Assembly: GCF_001050135.1 (NCBI RefSeq)
Contig: NZ_CP012040.1
Location: 3,551,001-3,615,000, forward strand
DNA: 64,000 bases
Origin: Cyclobacterium amurskyense
GTDB lineage: Bacteria > Bacteroidota > Bacteroidia > Cytophagales > Cyclobacteriaceae
Direction: 5' to 3'
Every line of letters starts with the position of its first letter. Position 1 is the first letter of the stretch. The position numbers and the translations under genes were made by a program. Shown here one piece after another: positions 8,102-17,184 of the stretch. Under the pieces are notes generated by a model. That model was not told the origin of the DNA, ran no database searches, and worked only from the letters and a program-made list of their open reading frames with translations.

Positions 8102-11100
8102 TTATAATTTCAATGAATCAATGTTTTTTAATAAATAATTAATTTCTTCCTGAATTTTTAAACCTAAATCAACCAGTTGTTCCTCCTGCTTTTGTTTATC
8201 AATATTTTCAGTAAGCTGCAAAAGAATAAAAAATCCTGAAGTGCTGGCCGAGTTTTTTAATTTCTGGCTGGCCTCTACTATTTTTTCTGCATCCCTTTTG
8301 TCAATGGCCTTGTCCAGAATTGCCTTGTTTTCTTCAAGATTTACATGGGCCACCTTTAAAAGCTCCCTGCCTATTTCCTTATCTCCATCAAACAAATCTA
8401 ACAGATGGGTTTTGTCAAAATGCTCTGGTTTGTAGGTAAATTTATTTATTGACTCATTTTCATGTTGTGGAGCTTCTGTGTTTCGAGTCTTCAGCAGATT
8501 TACAATTCTTTTTGTTAGTTGACCCTGAACCAGTGGTTTACTGATATAATCATTCATGCCAGACTCTATGCATCTTTCTCTTTCACCTTTTACAGTACCT
8601 GCTGTCAAAGCAATGATAGGGATGTCTCTACCATGATCAATGGTTCTAATGGCTTTGGCTGTTTCGTAACCATTCATTATTGGCATCTGAATGTCCATAA
8701 GGATAAGATCAGGATTATTGCTGATCACATATTCGTAAGCCATTAAGCCGTTTTCTGCCTCTGTTATTTTTATGCGAGGGCTTATTTTTGATAAAATTAT
8801 CTTCGATAACTTCATGTTGACCGGATTGTCCTCGGCTATTAAGACGCTGAAATCCTGGTTCAATAGGAAGTCGTTCGACTCTGGGATATCTTGAGTTATT
8901 GTTTTTCCTTCAGTTTCTGAGCTATTCAACTTACTAAATATTTGAACCATTTGATGGTTTTTAATTGGCTTAATCAATCTGTGTTTGACATTAAAAGAAG
9001 CAAGCTGCTTTAGGTCAAGGTCATTGTCACTGGAACTGGAAAGTAAAACAATTGGCACTTTAGCGATGGTTTCATTTTTTAAAGTACGTATCTTCCCTAT
9101 TGTCTCCATACCATTTAAGAACGGCATCCTCAAGTCCATTAATATTAAATCTAGAGGCCATTCTTTTTCTAAAATGCTGAGACCTTCCAAGCCATTGCTA
9201 GCTTCCAAACACTGTATGTTTTTTACTTCTAGGATTTCTTTAACCAAATACCTATTTGTTTGGTTATCATCAACTACCAATACTTTCTTTAGTCCATAGT
9301 TTTCAGGGTGTTTTTCTTCTTCACCCTGCTCTGCTTTAAGGTGAATATCAAAATAAAAAAGACTGCCTTTATTCTGGTCACTTTTGAGTTCAAGTTCACT
9401 TCCCATTAAGTTTAACAACTTATTGGATATGGTTAGCCCTAGTCCAGTACCTCCAAATTTCCTGGTAGTACTTGCATCCTCCTGAGAAAAAGCATCAAAG
9501 ATTTTATGTTGTTTATCTGGGGAGATGCCAATGCCAGTATCCCTTACAGAAAACCTAAATTTCATAGGTGAATTGGTTTGAATCTCCTTATCAAGGATTT
9601 CCACTTTTAACTCAACTTCTCCTTTTACAGTAAATTTTATTGCATTCGTTAATAAATTTACCAACACTTGACGAAGCCGGACATCATCTCCGTAGATAAA
9701 TCTTGGTAGATGTGGAGAAAGATTCAAAATTAACTCTAAGCCTTTGGAATGAGCTTGGTAATTGATAATGTCTGTTACTTGCGTACCTAGTTCAAAAATA
9801 TCAACCTTATCGATGGACAATTCCATTTTCCCAGCTTCAATTTTTGAGAAGTCCAGTATGTCATTTATTAAGTCTAGCAAAGAATGTGCAGAATGGTAAA
9901 CTGTCTTCATGTATTGAAGTTGGGTTTCAGACAGTGGTGTTTTCATTAATAAGTCTGAAAATCCTATAACTCCGTTTAGCGGCGTTCTAATTTCGTGACT
10001 CATATTGGCCAAAAAGTCGGATTTAGCCTTATTAGCATTTTCCGCACTTTCTTTAGCTTCATTGAGCTGCGTATCAAATTCTTTCCTTGCACTTATGTCT
10101 TGATAAGTACCGTACATAAGGGTAGGATTTCCCTCATGGTCCCAGGAAAAAACTTTACCAACTTCTAAAACCCACACCCAGTGTCCATCCTTGTGTTTTA
10201 ATCTTATTTCACTCTGGTAAAAATCGGTTTTTTTAGTAAAATGCTTATTTAGACCATTCTCTTTTTCTTTTAAATCATCAGGGTGGCACAATTTTTCCCA
10301 GTCTTTTTGAAAAAGGATGGTTTGCTCATCAATGGTATAACCAATGATTTCCCAAAACCTTTGGTTGACTAGGATTTGGTTCGTTTGCATGTTCCATTCC
10401 CATGTTCCCGTATTGGTGCTTGAAATAATGGCATTGAGCCGCTTCCCATTTTCCAATAAAGCCATTTCGGCCTTTTTTCTTTCGCTAATGTCATTGGTGA
10501 TGCCGACCATACCAATTATTTCATCATTTTCTGTTTTTAGAGGTAATTTAGAGATTAAGCAATACCTTTTATTTCCATTTTTTTGGACTTGAACGACTTC
10601 CTTATTAATGATGGACCGGCCTTTTTTTATCACCATTTCATCTTCAGTTCTAGACTCTCTGGCCGTTACAGAGTTAAATAATTCTTCATCTTTTTTCCCT
10701 AAAACTTCTGATTCATCTTCAAGACCTAGATATTCCAGCTCTTTTTTATTGATGAGCGTTTTTTCAAATTCGATGTTTTTGGTGTAAATGTTTATTGGAA
10801 TATTGTCTATGATGGTTCTTAAAAGTGACCTCTCCTTATTGATTGAAACAGCGGCGGATTCCAATTCCTGATGTGCCTTAAGTGCTTGAGAGATGTCTAT
10901 ACCATTACATAGTACAAAAGACTTACCAAATAATGGTTCGAACAATACATTGTTTATTTGAAATGTAACGACATTACCTAACTTAGAAGTGAGTCTGACG
11001 ATTCCATTGAATGCTTTATTCGTTTTTATTTTAACTAAATAGTCAAGATAGTTGTCTTGATTTTGGGCCAAGTCTGACATATTCATCGTCAAAAGCTCCT

Positions 11101-12103
11101 CAACTGTGTATTCTAATATCCTGACTCCTGACTTATTAATGTGCAAAATATTTCCCTCTAAGTCGTGCTTTACCATTAACCCTTGGGTGTTCTCGAAGAA
11201 ATCCCGGTATTCTTTTATGTTGTCTTGAGCCTTTATCTCTTCGCTTTTTTGATGACTTATATTGTTAACAATACAGATCACTTCATTTTCTGAAGTAGAC
11301 AATTTTTCAAAACTAACCTCAAACCATTCTACTTTACCATTGATTTCAAGGCTGTATTCCTTTTGTTGGATTTTTTCGGTTTCTATAGCATATTTAAATA
11401 GTTTCTCAAACAAAACCTTTGTTTCTGGAGGAAAGTCTAAGTCACTTATTTTCCTGTTAATAAATACATTAGGGGAAAATTTTAAATATTCGTCTTTTGC
11501 TGTGAAATAGTCCGTAATAGCAAAGTTTCTATCGATTAAGAAAACAATGTCCCCGACGTTTTTAAGTGCGTTTCCTGTTTTTTTGGTGAAGAAGTTAAGG
11601 TCGTGATTTTTTAAACTTAATTCAATTCTTTTTTGAACCTCCCCTGACAATACCCTCAGGGTTTTTATTTGGTTGATCTGAAGTTTACGAGGTTTAAAGT
11701 CCATTACACACAATGAACCTATAGGGAATCCATTTTCGGAGAGAATTGGAAAGCCTTGATAGAATGCAATAGGTTTACCTTCAAATTCAAGTTTACCACC
11801 AGAATAATTATCCTCTTTCGAAAAGTCTTCAATTTCTGAAACCCCGGTTTTTATGAGGAAATGAAAGCCTTCATTATCCTTGCGTAATAATTCACTTTTT
11901 GATAACCCTATTTTCGATTTAAACCAAATCCTATTTTTGTCTAGAATCGTCACCAATGCAATTGGTGTTTGACATGTATCCGCAACTAATTCGGTTACAT
12001 CATCAAAATTTATATCAGGCATACTGCCCAATGTTTGAATAGCATTTACAGCTTTCAACCAATTTGCGTCCCTTTCTGGATCTTTGTAATCGGAAATACT
12101 CAT
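8102..12103 (-). CDS. Hybrid sensor histidine kinase (GAF-PAS x4-HisKA-HATPase-REC-REC-HPt-like)
   Basis: This is a 1333-residue multidomain kinase with no evident membrane segment, so it is probably cytoplasmic. In order it has a GAF domain (~20-165), about four PAS/PAC units (~180-670), a HisKA domain with phosphoacceptor near H701 (NMSHEIRTPLNG), an HATPase domain (NAIKFT N-box, DTGIGIS, GTGLGLTIS), two receivers with phosphoacceptor Asp near 990 (LILMDLRMP) and 1136 (LILMDIQMP), and a C-terminal HPt-like helical bundle. The HPt motif reads EASQKLKNSA where AHxLKGsa is expected, so the phosphorylatable His is replaced by Gln near 1278. Phosphate may therefore leave through a separate HPt or stop at the receivers. 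The gene is not linked to an output gene. Confidence 0.93.
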   Translation of the reverse strand: MSISDYKDPERDANWLKAVNAIQTLGSMPDINFDDVTELVADTCQTPIALVTILDKNRIWFKSKIGLSKSELLRKDNEGFHFLIKTGVSEIEDFSKEDNYSGGKLEFEGKPIAFYQGFPILSENGFPIGSLCVMDFKPRKLQINQIKTLRVLSGEVQKRIELSLKNHDLNFFTKKTGNALKNVGDIVFLIDRNFAITDYFTAKDEYLKFSPNVFINRKISDLDFPPETKVLFEKLFKYAIETEKIQQKEYSLEINGKVEWFEVSFEKLSTSENEVICIVNNISHQKSEEIKAQDNIKEYRDFFENTQGLMVKHDLEGNILHINKSGVRILEYTVEELLTMNMSDLAQNQDNYLDYLVKIKTNKAFNGIVRLTSKLGNVVTFQINNVLFEPLFGKSFVLCNGIDISQALKAHQELESAAVSINKERSLLRTIIDNIPINIYTKNIEFEKTLINKKELEYLGLEDESEVLGKKDEELFNSVTARESRTEDEMVIKKGRSIINKEVVQVQKNGNKRYCLISKLPLKTENDEIIGMVGITNDISERKKAEMALLENGKRLNAIISSTNTGTWEWNMQTNQILVNQRFWEIIGYTIDEQTILFQKDWEKLCHPDDLKEKENGLNKHFTKKTDFYQSEIRLKHKDGHWVWVLEVGKVFSWDHEGNPTLMYGTYQDISARKEFDTQLNEAKESAENANKAKSDFLANMSHEIRTPLNGVIGFSDLLMKTPLSETQLQYMKTVYHSAHSLLDLINDILDFSKIEAGKMELSIDKVDIFELGTQVTDIINYQAHSKGLELILNLSPHLPRFIYGDDVRLRQVLVNLLTNAIKFTVKGEVELKVEILDKEIQTNSPMKFRFSVRDTGIGISPDKQHKIFDAFSQEDASTTRKFGGTGLGLTISNKLLNLMGSELELKSDQNKGSLFYFDIHLKAEQGEEEKHPENYGLKKVLVVDDNQTNRYLVKEILEVKNIQCLEASNGLEGLSILEKEWPLDLILMDLRMPFLNGMETIGKIRTLKNETIAKVPIVLLSSSSDNDLDLKQLASFNVKHRLIKPIKNHQMVQIFSKLNSSETEGKTITQDIPESNDFLLNQDFSVLIAEDNPVNMKLSKIILSKISPRIKITEAENGLMAYEYVISNNPDLILMDIQMPIMNGYETAKAIRTIDHGRDIPIIALTAGTVKGERERCIESGMNDYISKPLVQGQLTKRIVNLLKTRNTEAPQHENESINKFTYKPEHFDKTHLLDLFDGDKEIGRELLKVAHVNLEENKAILDKAIDKRDAEKIVEASQKLKNSASTSGFFILLQLTENIDKQKQEEQLVDLGLKIQEEINYLLKNIDSLKL

Positions 12104-12691
12104 TAGGGGTAATTCATTCTATTAAAGGGTGATTTTAAAGAAAATTACAAGTATTTCCTAAGAAAAGCCCTTGTAATTTTTATGTTGTCCGCGTGGAAAA
12201 GTCCATCATAATATTCGATAATCAAAATAAATCATTTATATAGCATTTTTCATTATGTGAAAGTTGGAATTTTAAAATTAAAGGGCTGCTTATAATTTAA
12301 GGTAGAGTGGCTTAATAAATTTTTATTTCGAAAACATGGTTAAACACTATTAATCGGTGATGTAATTGATTTTAAGATCGATATATTTAAAAATTTTATT
12401 TATATGCGTTTATAATTTTATGTCTTGAAGAATACTGATTAAAAAGCAAGTTGGTCAAATTACATTCCTATCTTATTGTATCGATTAACTTCATCAAAAT
12501 TCCCCCAGTTTAATCTTAGTAGGATACATTTTCTTTATCCTGATTTTGTTAAGTGGATTTGATCTGATTAGGGCTTGTTATCGGAGGTAAATAATTTTAA
12601 CGGTAATAATTGCTTGTAGACCTCGAATAAAAATAACATGTAAATGGTAACTTTGGTGAGTCGTTTAATTAAATAAACTAAGATTTATTTT
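12104..12691. other. 588-bp AT-rich intergenic region between divergent genes
   Basis: No gene, RNA or repeat copy was seen here. A TAnnTTTG box (TAACTTTG, 12648-12655) lies 36 bp before the endonuclease start, but it has no TTTG partner at 19-21 bp, so the promoter is only tentative. The rest presumably carries the hybrid-kinase promoter on the minus strand. Confidence 0.4.
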
Positions 12692-13507
12692 ATGAGAATT
12701 TCTTTTAATAATTCAGCTTTTCTACCACTTTGTATTTGTTTAGGCACCATTGTTATGGCCTCGTTTTTTTCTATTCGAGTAGTAGCACAGCAGGAACGTA
12801 ATTTGAAGGTGATGGCTTACAATATTCATCATGCCAATCCTCCTTCCAAACCCAATTTTATTGATTTGGAGGCCATTGCAAAAGTGATAATGGCATCTGA
12901 TCCGGATTTGGTAGCACTTCAGGAAGTGGATGTCAATTCCAGACGTTCTGGCATTGACTTAAATCAGGCCAAAGAACTAGGCAGGCTAACGGGCTTGAAT
13001 TATTATTTTAAGCAATCCATACCATTTCAAGGAGGGGGATATGGAAATGCCATACTTTCTAAATTTCCTATAGAAGATAGTTTTTTTCTACAATTATCTG
13101 CCGAAGTTGGAACGGAGCCAAGAGCAATTTTAGGCATACAAATCACCTTGCCGGGCAATAAAAAAATAAAATTTGCGTCCACTCATCTTGATTTTAGTAG
13201 TGCTACTAATTCTGCCCAACAAGCAAAAGAAGTGACGGCCTATTTTGAAAAGGAAGGCATACCTGTAATTATTGCAGGAGACTTTAATGCTGTGATAGGC
13301 TCGGAAGCGATAAATTCTATAGACAAAACCTTCGCTAGAACCTGTGCTGGAGAGTGTCCACCAACGATTCCAGTAGATAAGCCCACAAAGGCAATAGATT
13401 TTATTTTTTTTAAGCCGCAAAATGCATTTACAGTGAACCATCATGAAGTGATCCCAGAAACCTATGCATCTGATCATTTACCAGTTTTTGCTATACTCGC
13501 TTATTAA
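12692..13507 (+). CDS. Secreted endonuclease/exonuclease/phosphatase (EEP) family protein
   Basis: This 271-residue protein has an export signal (~1-33, ending VVAQQ) and a complete EEP fold. It shows MAYNIHH, LVALQEVD (metal-binding Glu), GNAILSKFPI, FASTHLD, the IIAGDFNA motif, IDFIFF, and the C-terminal SDHLPV catalytic His. EEP enzymes hydrolyse phosphodiester bonds in DNA, phospholipids or inositol phosphates. Export argues for a nutrient-scavenging or cell-surface role, and the substrate is unknown. The stop codon TAA lies inside the 5-bp target duplication of a MITE inserted at 13509, so the insertion sits directly on the gene end without changing the protein. Confidence 0.9.
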   Translation: MRISFNNSAFLPLCICLGTIVMASFFSIRVVAQQERNLKVMAYNIHHANPPSKPNFIDLEAIAKVIMASDPDLVALQEVDVNSRRSGIDLNQAKELGRLTGLNYYFKQSIPFQGGGYGNAILSKFPIEDSFFLQLSAEVGTEPRAILGIQITLPGNKKIKFASTHLDFSSATNSAQQAKEVTAYFEKEGIPVIIAGDFNAVIGSEAINSIDKTFARTCAGECPPTIPVDKPTKAIDFIFFKPQNAFTVNHHEVIPETYASDHLPVFAILAY

Positions 13508-13508
13508 A

Positions 13509-13653
13509 CCCGAAATATGCAATAGACAATCTATTACGTGCTAAAATCTCCAAACAGCCTGATTTTTTTGCGATTGCAACACTTCCCGTATACACGGGAC
13601 AGGCTTCACCCCTGACCATTGTCGGTCGGAGAAATCCTATTACATAATCCGGG
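13509..13653. mobile_element. MITE-like element, copy C (145 bp, internal deletion, inverted)
   Basis: This is the same family as copies A and D, in the opposite orientation, flanked by a perfect TTAAA duplication (13504-13508 and 13654-13658). It lacks exactly the 61 bp that in copy A lie between two AGCA tetramers, which suggests deletion by slippage between short repeats. The remaining gap to the nitrilase gene (13659-13835) shows nothing recognisable. Confidence 0.9.
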
Positions 13654-13835
13654 TTAAAAAGCTATTATCTTAGGGTTTGAGGCTTTGCATAAAGCTTAAA
13701 TTTGACTTTAGTTGGATTTAGGATCGCTGAGAAAAAGGTATGGTCATTTCTATTAGAATGAATGTTTATTTTTAATAGCCGAACAGGAAATGTTTAGTAA
13801 AATTGATAACCAAAAAACTTGTAAACAGAATTTAT

Positions 13836-14780
13836 ATGGACATAAAAATAGCTACAGCTCAATTTGAAAATAGAAGTGGGGACAAGTCTTATAACCTTGA
13901 CATTATAGACGATTTAAGCAAGAAAGCAGCCGTAGAAGGTGCTGATGTTATTGCTTTTCACGAGTGTTCGATTACGGGTTATTCCTTCGCTAGGAAACTG
14001 AACAGGGAACAAATGTTGGAGTTGTCTGAATTCATTCCTGCCGGGCCTAGTGTCCAGCGACTGAAACAAATAGCGAAAAAGAATAAAATCACGATTTTGG
14101 CGGGTCTTTTTGAGAAGGATGATAAGGGGCAAATTTTCAAATCCTATGTTTGTGTAGATGCCGATGGACTTCAGGCCAATTTTCATAAATTACACCCATT
14201 TATTAATCCAAATATTAAACCTGGCTCTAACTATTGTGTTTTTGATTACAAAGGGTGGAAATGTGGGATTTTGATTTGCTATGACAATAATATAATTGAG
14301 AATGTACGAGCGACTTGCCTCTTGGGAGCCGAAATCATTTTCATGCCTCATGTTACTATGTGCACACCTTCCACCAGGCCAGGTGCAGGATTTGTAGCTC
14401 CTGAACTTTGGAAAAACAGAGCCAAAGATCCTACCTCATTAAGGATTGAGTTTGACGGTATGAAAGGAAGGGATTGGCTAATGAAGTGGTTGCCTGCCCG
14501 GGCCTATGACAATGGTATTTATGTGGTTTTTTCCAATCCAATAGGTATGGATGATGATCAATTAAAAAATGGTTGCTCCATGATCATAGATCCATTTGGG
14601 GATGTCATTGGAGAATGTCGAAAACTTAATAATGATTTTGTAATCGCCAACCTTACCAAAGAGAAACTAGAGCTAGCTGGAGGATACCGCTATAGAAATG
14701 CACGTCGGCCTGAACTCTACAGAGATATTATTGGTAAAGAACATGATGCCGCTCAAAAGGTAGCTTGGTTGGATAAATAA
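13836..14780 (+). CDS. Carbon-nitrogen hydrolase (nitrilase superfamily)
   Basis: This 314-residue cytoplasmic hydrolase has the Glu-Lys-Cys catalytic set: E in DVIAFHECSITGYSF, K in NFHKLHPF, and C in GILICYDNN. It ends in a C-terminal region with FSNPIG and SMIIDPFGDVIGE. The family cleaves nonpeptide C-N bonds in amides, nitriles, carbamoyl compounds and similar substrates. The substrate here is not evident. Translation from the ATG at 13836 gives MDIKIATAQF, the normal family N-terminus. The longer reading needs a TTG 33 nt upstream and adds no conserved residues. A Nudix gene follows after 10 bp, so the two are probably co-transcribed. Confidence 0.9.
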   Translation: MDIKIATAQFENRSGDKSYNLDIIDDLSKKAAVEGADVIAFHECSITGYSFARKLNREQMLELSEFIPAGPSVQRLKQIAKKNKITILAGLFEKDDKGQIFKSYVCVDADGLQANFHKLHPFINPNIKPGSNYCVFDYKGWKCGILICYDNNIIENVRATCLLGAEIIFMPHVTMCTPSTRPGAGFVAPELWKNRAKDPTSLRIEFDGMKGRDWLMKWLPARAYDNGIYVVFSNPIGMDDDQLKNGCSMIIDPFGDVIGECRKLNNDFVIANLTKEKLELAGGYRYRNARRPELYRDIIGKEHDAAQKVAWLDK

Positions 14781-14790
14781 GGTAAGAAAG

Positions 14791-15225
14791 ATGGAAATAG
14801 AAGTGCCTGAATGCTTTTACCGGGTAAGTGTAAAGGCTTTGATACGTGATCAAAAAAATCGTTTTTTGCTTGTGAGGGAGGTCAATGGCTTCTGGGAATT
14901 ACCTGGAGGAGGGTTGGATTTTGAAGAAGCTCCTCTAGTAGGCTTGCAAAGAGAGATTTGGGAAGAAATGAAATTGAAAATCACCCATATCGCAACCCAG
15001 CCTTGTTATTTTTTTACTGTCAAAAATCATAATGGTGTGTTTATAGCCAACGTGATGTACGAGACCAGTTTAGAAAATTTGAATTTTCAGGCCACAGATG
15101 AATGTAAGGAGATTCGTTTTTTTTCAGCCGAAGATGTTTTTGATGAAATGAATGTTTACCCCAATGTAACTGCATTTGCCAGGTTATTTCAACAACAACC
15201 ACTAGGTAATTCCTCTGAGCTATAA
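14791..15225 (+). CDS. Nudix hydrolase
   Basis: This 144-residue protein has a complete Nudix box, GGLDFEEAPLVGLQREIWEEM, which fits Gx5Ex7REUxEExGU except that the last Gly is Met. The N-terminal strand (SVKALIRDQKNRFLLVREVNGFWELPGGG) is typical. It should hydrolyse a nucleoside-diphosphate-linked compound in the cytoplasm with Mg2+. Many such small members clean up damaged nucleotides, but specificity cannot be read from the sequence. It follows the nitrilase gene by 10 bp and ends near a hairpin. Confidence 0.9.
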   Translation: MEIEVPECFYRVSVKALIRDQKNRFLLVREVNGFWELPGGGLDFEEAPLVGLQREIWEEMKLKITHIATQPCYFFTVKNHNGVFIANVMYETSLENLNFQATDECKEIRFFSAEDVFDEMNVYPNVTAFARLFQQQPLGNSSEL

Positions 15226-15232
15226 TTGATAA

Positions 15233-15254
15233 TTTCACCAGCAATCTGGTGAAA
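15233..15254 (+). terminator. Hairpin after the Nudix gene, possible terminator
   Basis: The perfect 9-bp arms TTTCACCAG (15233-15241) and CTGGTGAAA (15246-15254) flank a CAAT loop 8 nt after the Nudix stop. There is no T-run, so intrinsic termination is not certain. Confidence 0.45.
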
Positions 15255-15545
15255 AAGGCTTGTTAATTGGATGTGAAAAATTAAAGTTCAGCAGTTTAAT
15301 GCTTCTTTATTATCTTTCATAAAAGTGCTATGCCCATTGGGTGTACATTGCCTCCTAAAAAAACGAGCAAAGAGCTAATTGAATCAAGTTACAAAGCGGA
15401 AGCTTTTGGGTTTAATACAGTTGGCTGGACTGCCTTTATTTTTGGATTAATTGTAGTATTTTGCATGCCTGAATTGCCCAGATACCTATTTTACATTAAC
15501 CAGTATCTCCGTGAAATAGAATTACCCCGGAATAAAAAGAAAAAC

Positions 15546-16847
15546 ATGAAAAATAGTCCACAAAGAAGAAGTTTTTTTAAAAAATCAATTGTATTAGCCG
15601 GAGCATTTTCATCAGGAAGCCTGTTTAATCAACTTTATGCAGGAGATTTTGAAAAAAAAGCCAATCTTTATAAAGACCTAAGTCCAGCAGAAATAGCCAG
15701 TAATGAGGATTATTGGTCCTTGATACAGCAGGCTTACCCTGCAAGTTCCTCTCCAGTTTTGAACCTCAACAATGGTGGTGTATCACCTAGCCCGCAATTG
15801 GTTTTGGATGCTGTAGACCGTTATGATAAAATGGCCAATATGGCCCCGTCTTATTATATGTGGAGAATCCTTGATCAAGGCAGAGAGCCCTTAAGAGAGA
15901 AACTAGCCCTGTTGGGTGGATGTGATCCTGAAGAAATTGCTATCAATAGAAATGCCACTGAGGCGTTGAATACCATAATACATGGTTTAGACTTAAATAG
16001 GGGGGATGAAGTAATAGGCAGCATACAAGATTATCCCAACATGATGAATGCCTGGAAACAACGTGCTTTGAGAGAAGGCATCGTTTACAAGCAATTGTCT
16101 TTTGATTTTCCAATCGAAGATGACCAAACCATCGTTGACATGTACAGGCAAGCCATTTCTTCAAAAACAAAGATCATCCATGTGACACATGTTATCAATT
16201 GGGTGGGACAGATAATGCCTGTTAAGAAAATTTGCCAAATGGCCCATGAAAAAGGTATAGAAGTAATAGTTGATGGAGCGCATTCTTTTGGCTTGCTGGA
16301 TTTTAATATACCTGATTTGGAAGCGGATTATTTTGGAACTAGCCTGCATAAATACCTTTCAGCACCTATTGGTACAGGAATGATGTGGATAAAAAAGGAG
16401 CATATAGCAAAAGTTTGGCCTTTATTGTGTGATGCAGACCCTGTGAGAGATGACATTAGAAAATTTGAAACGCTAGGTACCCGGAGTTTTCCATTGGAGC
16501 AGGGGATAGGTGAGGCTATCAATTTTCATAACGGAATTGGGAAAAAGAGAAAAGAAGAACGGGCAAGGTACTTGAAAAATTATTGGGCGGAAAGAGCATT
16601 AAAAATCCCAGGGGTAAATATCCATACATCGCTTAAGCCTGCCTATAGTTGTGCTATTGCTGGAGTGTCTATAGATGGAATGACGCCGAGAGTGCTGGAA
16701 AGTACACTTCTAAAAACCTATAAAATACATACCTCGCCCATTAGTTATGAAAATATAAATGTTGTACGGGTTTCTCCACATGTCTATACTCGTCCTACTG
16801 ATCTTGACAGGTTGGTTAATGCTTTGGAAGAGCTTGCGAAAAAGTAA
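15546..16847 (+). CDS. Tat-exported class V aminotransferase (isopenicillin-N-epimerase-like)
   Basis: This 433-residue PLP enzyme has a twin-arginine-type signal at its start (QRRSFFKKSIVLAGAFSSGSLF), so it should be folded with its cofactor and exported to the periplasm. The class V fold is clear: LNNGGVSPSP, NRNATEALNTII, HVINWVGQIMP, VDGAHSFG with the PLP-pyridine Asp, and SLHKYLSAPIGTGMM with the Schiff-base Lys. The family includes isopenicillin N epimerase and cysteine desulfurases, and the true reaction is unknown. The ORF stays open upstream to 15330 and would add 72 residues with one hydrophobic segment, but the Tat signal sets the start at 15546. The upstream in-frame stretch is odd and may be a remnant. 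Confidence 0.85.
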   Translation: MKNSPQRRSFFKKSIVLAGAFSSGSLFNQLYAGDFEKKANLYKDLSPAEIASNEDYWSLIQQAYPASSSPVLNLNNGGVSPSPQLVLDAVDRYDKMANMAPSYYMWRILDQGREPLREKLALLGGCDPEEIAINRNATEALNTIIHGLDLNRGDEVIGSIQDYPNMMNAWKQRALREGIVYKQLSFDFPIEDDQTIVDMYRQAISSKTKIIHVTHVINWVGQIMPVKKICQMAHEKGIEVIVDGAHSFGLLDFNIPDLEADYFGTSLHKYLSAPIGTGMMWIKKEHIAKVWPLLCDADPVRDDIRKFETLGTRSFPLEQGIGEAINFHNGIGKKRKEERARYLKNYWAERALKIPGVNIHTSLKPAYSCAIAGVSIDGMTPRVLESTLLKTYKIHTSPISYENINVVRVSPHVYTRPTDLDRLVNALEELAKK

Positions 16848-16867
16848 AAGGTGCAATAAATTATTAA

Positions 16868-17055
16868 ATGGTAGAGAAATCCTATGATGCAATAGTTGTT
16901 GGTTCAGGCCCAAACGGCCTGGTCACGGCTATTGCATTGTTTCACTTCGGCGTTTTCATCATGACATCTGATCATCCGCTACTTCTTTCTGGTTACGGCG
17001 TCACGGGTTGTGTGGGTTTTATGCGGAAAAACAGGTGATTAAGAAAATGTTTTAA
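16868..17055 (+). pseudogene. Internally deleted remnant of a phytoene-desaturase-like FAD oxidoreductase
   Basis: From the ATG at 16868 the reading is MVEKSYDAIVVGSGPNGLVT, a textbook FAD-binding Rossmann N-terminus (GxGxxG) of phytoene-dehydrogenase-like oxidoreductases. It closes after 56 codons in frame 1 (stop at 17036). In the third frame the last part reads CGFYAEKQVIKKMF and a stop at 17053. Together with the upstream GYGVTG this resembles the C-terminal GGGVTGxxGxxAAxxIL motif of the same family. The locus therefore looks like the two ends of a roughly 500-codon gene joined by a large deletion, with a frameshift. It is somewhat GC-richer than its surroundings. It begins 20 bp after the aminotransferase stop. 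Confidence 0.7.
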
Positions 17056-17066
17056 TGGTTTTTTTC

Positions 17067-17098
17067 TTGTTTTGATTACCTTTATTATAGTAACTTTG
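17067..17098 (+). promoter_or_regulatory. Bacteroidota-type promoter of the TPR histidine kinase
   Basis: A TTG box (17067-17069), 21 bp, and a TAACTTTG box (17091-17098) fit the Bacteroidota -33/-7 consensus (TTTG, N19-21, TAnnTTTG). The predicted start is near 17103, about 80 nt before the ATG. Confidence 0.6.
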
Positions 17099-17110
17099 AT
17101 TTAATCAAAG
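17094..17110. promoter_or_regulatory. Perfect inverted repeat over the -7 box, candidate operator
   Basis: CTTTGAT and ATCAAAG are separated by TTA. The repeat covers the -7 box and the predicted transcription start of the downstream kinase gene, a position where a bound dimer would block initiation. The binding protein is unknown. Confidence 0.45.
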
Positions 17111-17184
17111 AAATTAATCAATAGCTAAGGTTACTTTTTATGTCAGTTGATGTAGTTTGAAGTTTATTTGACAGGTTTTATTTT

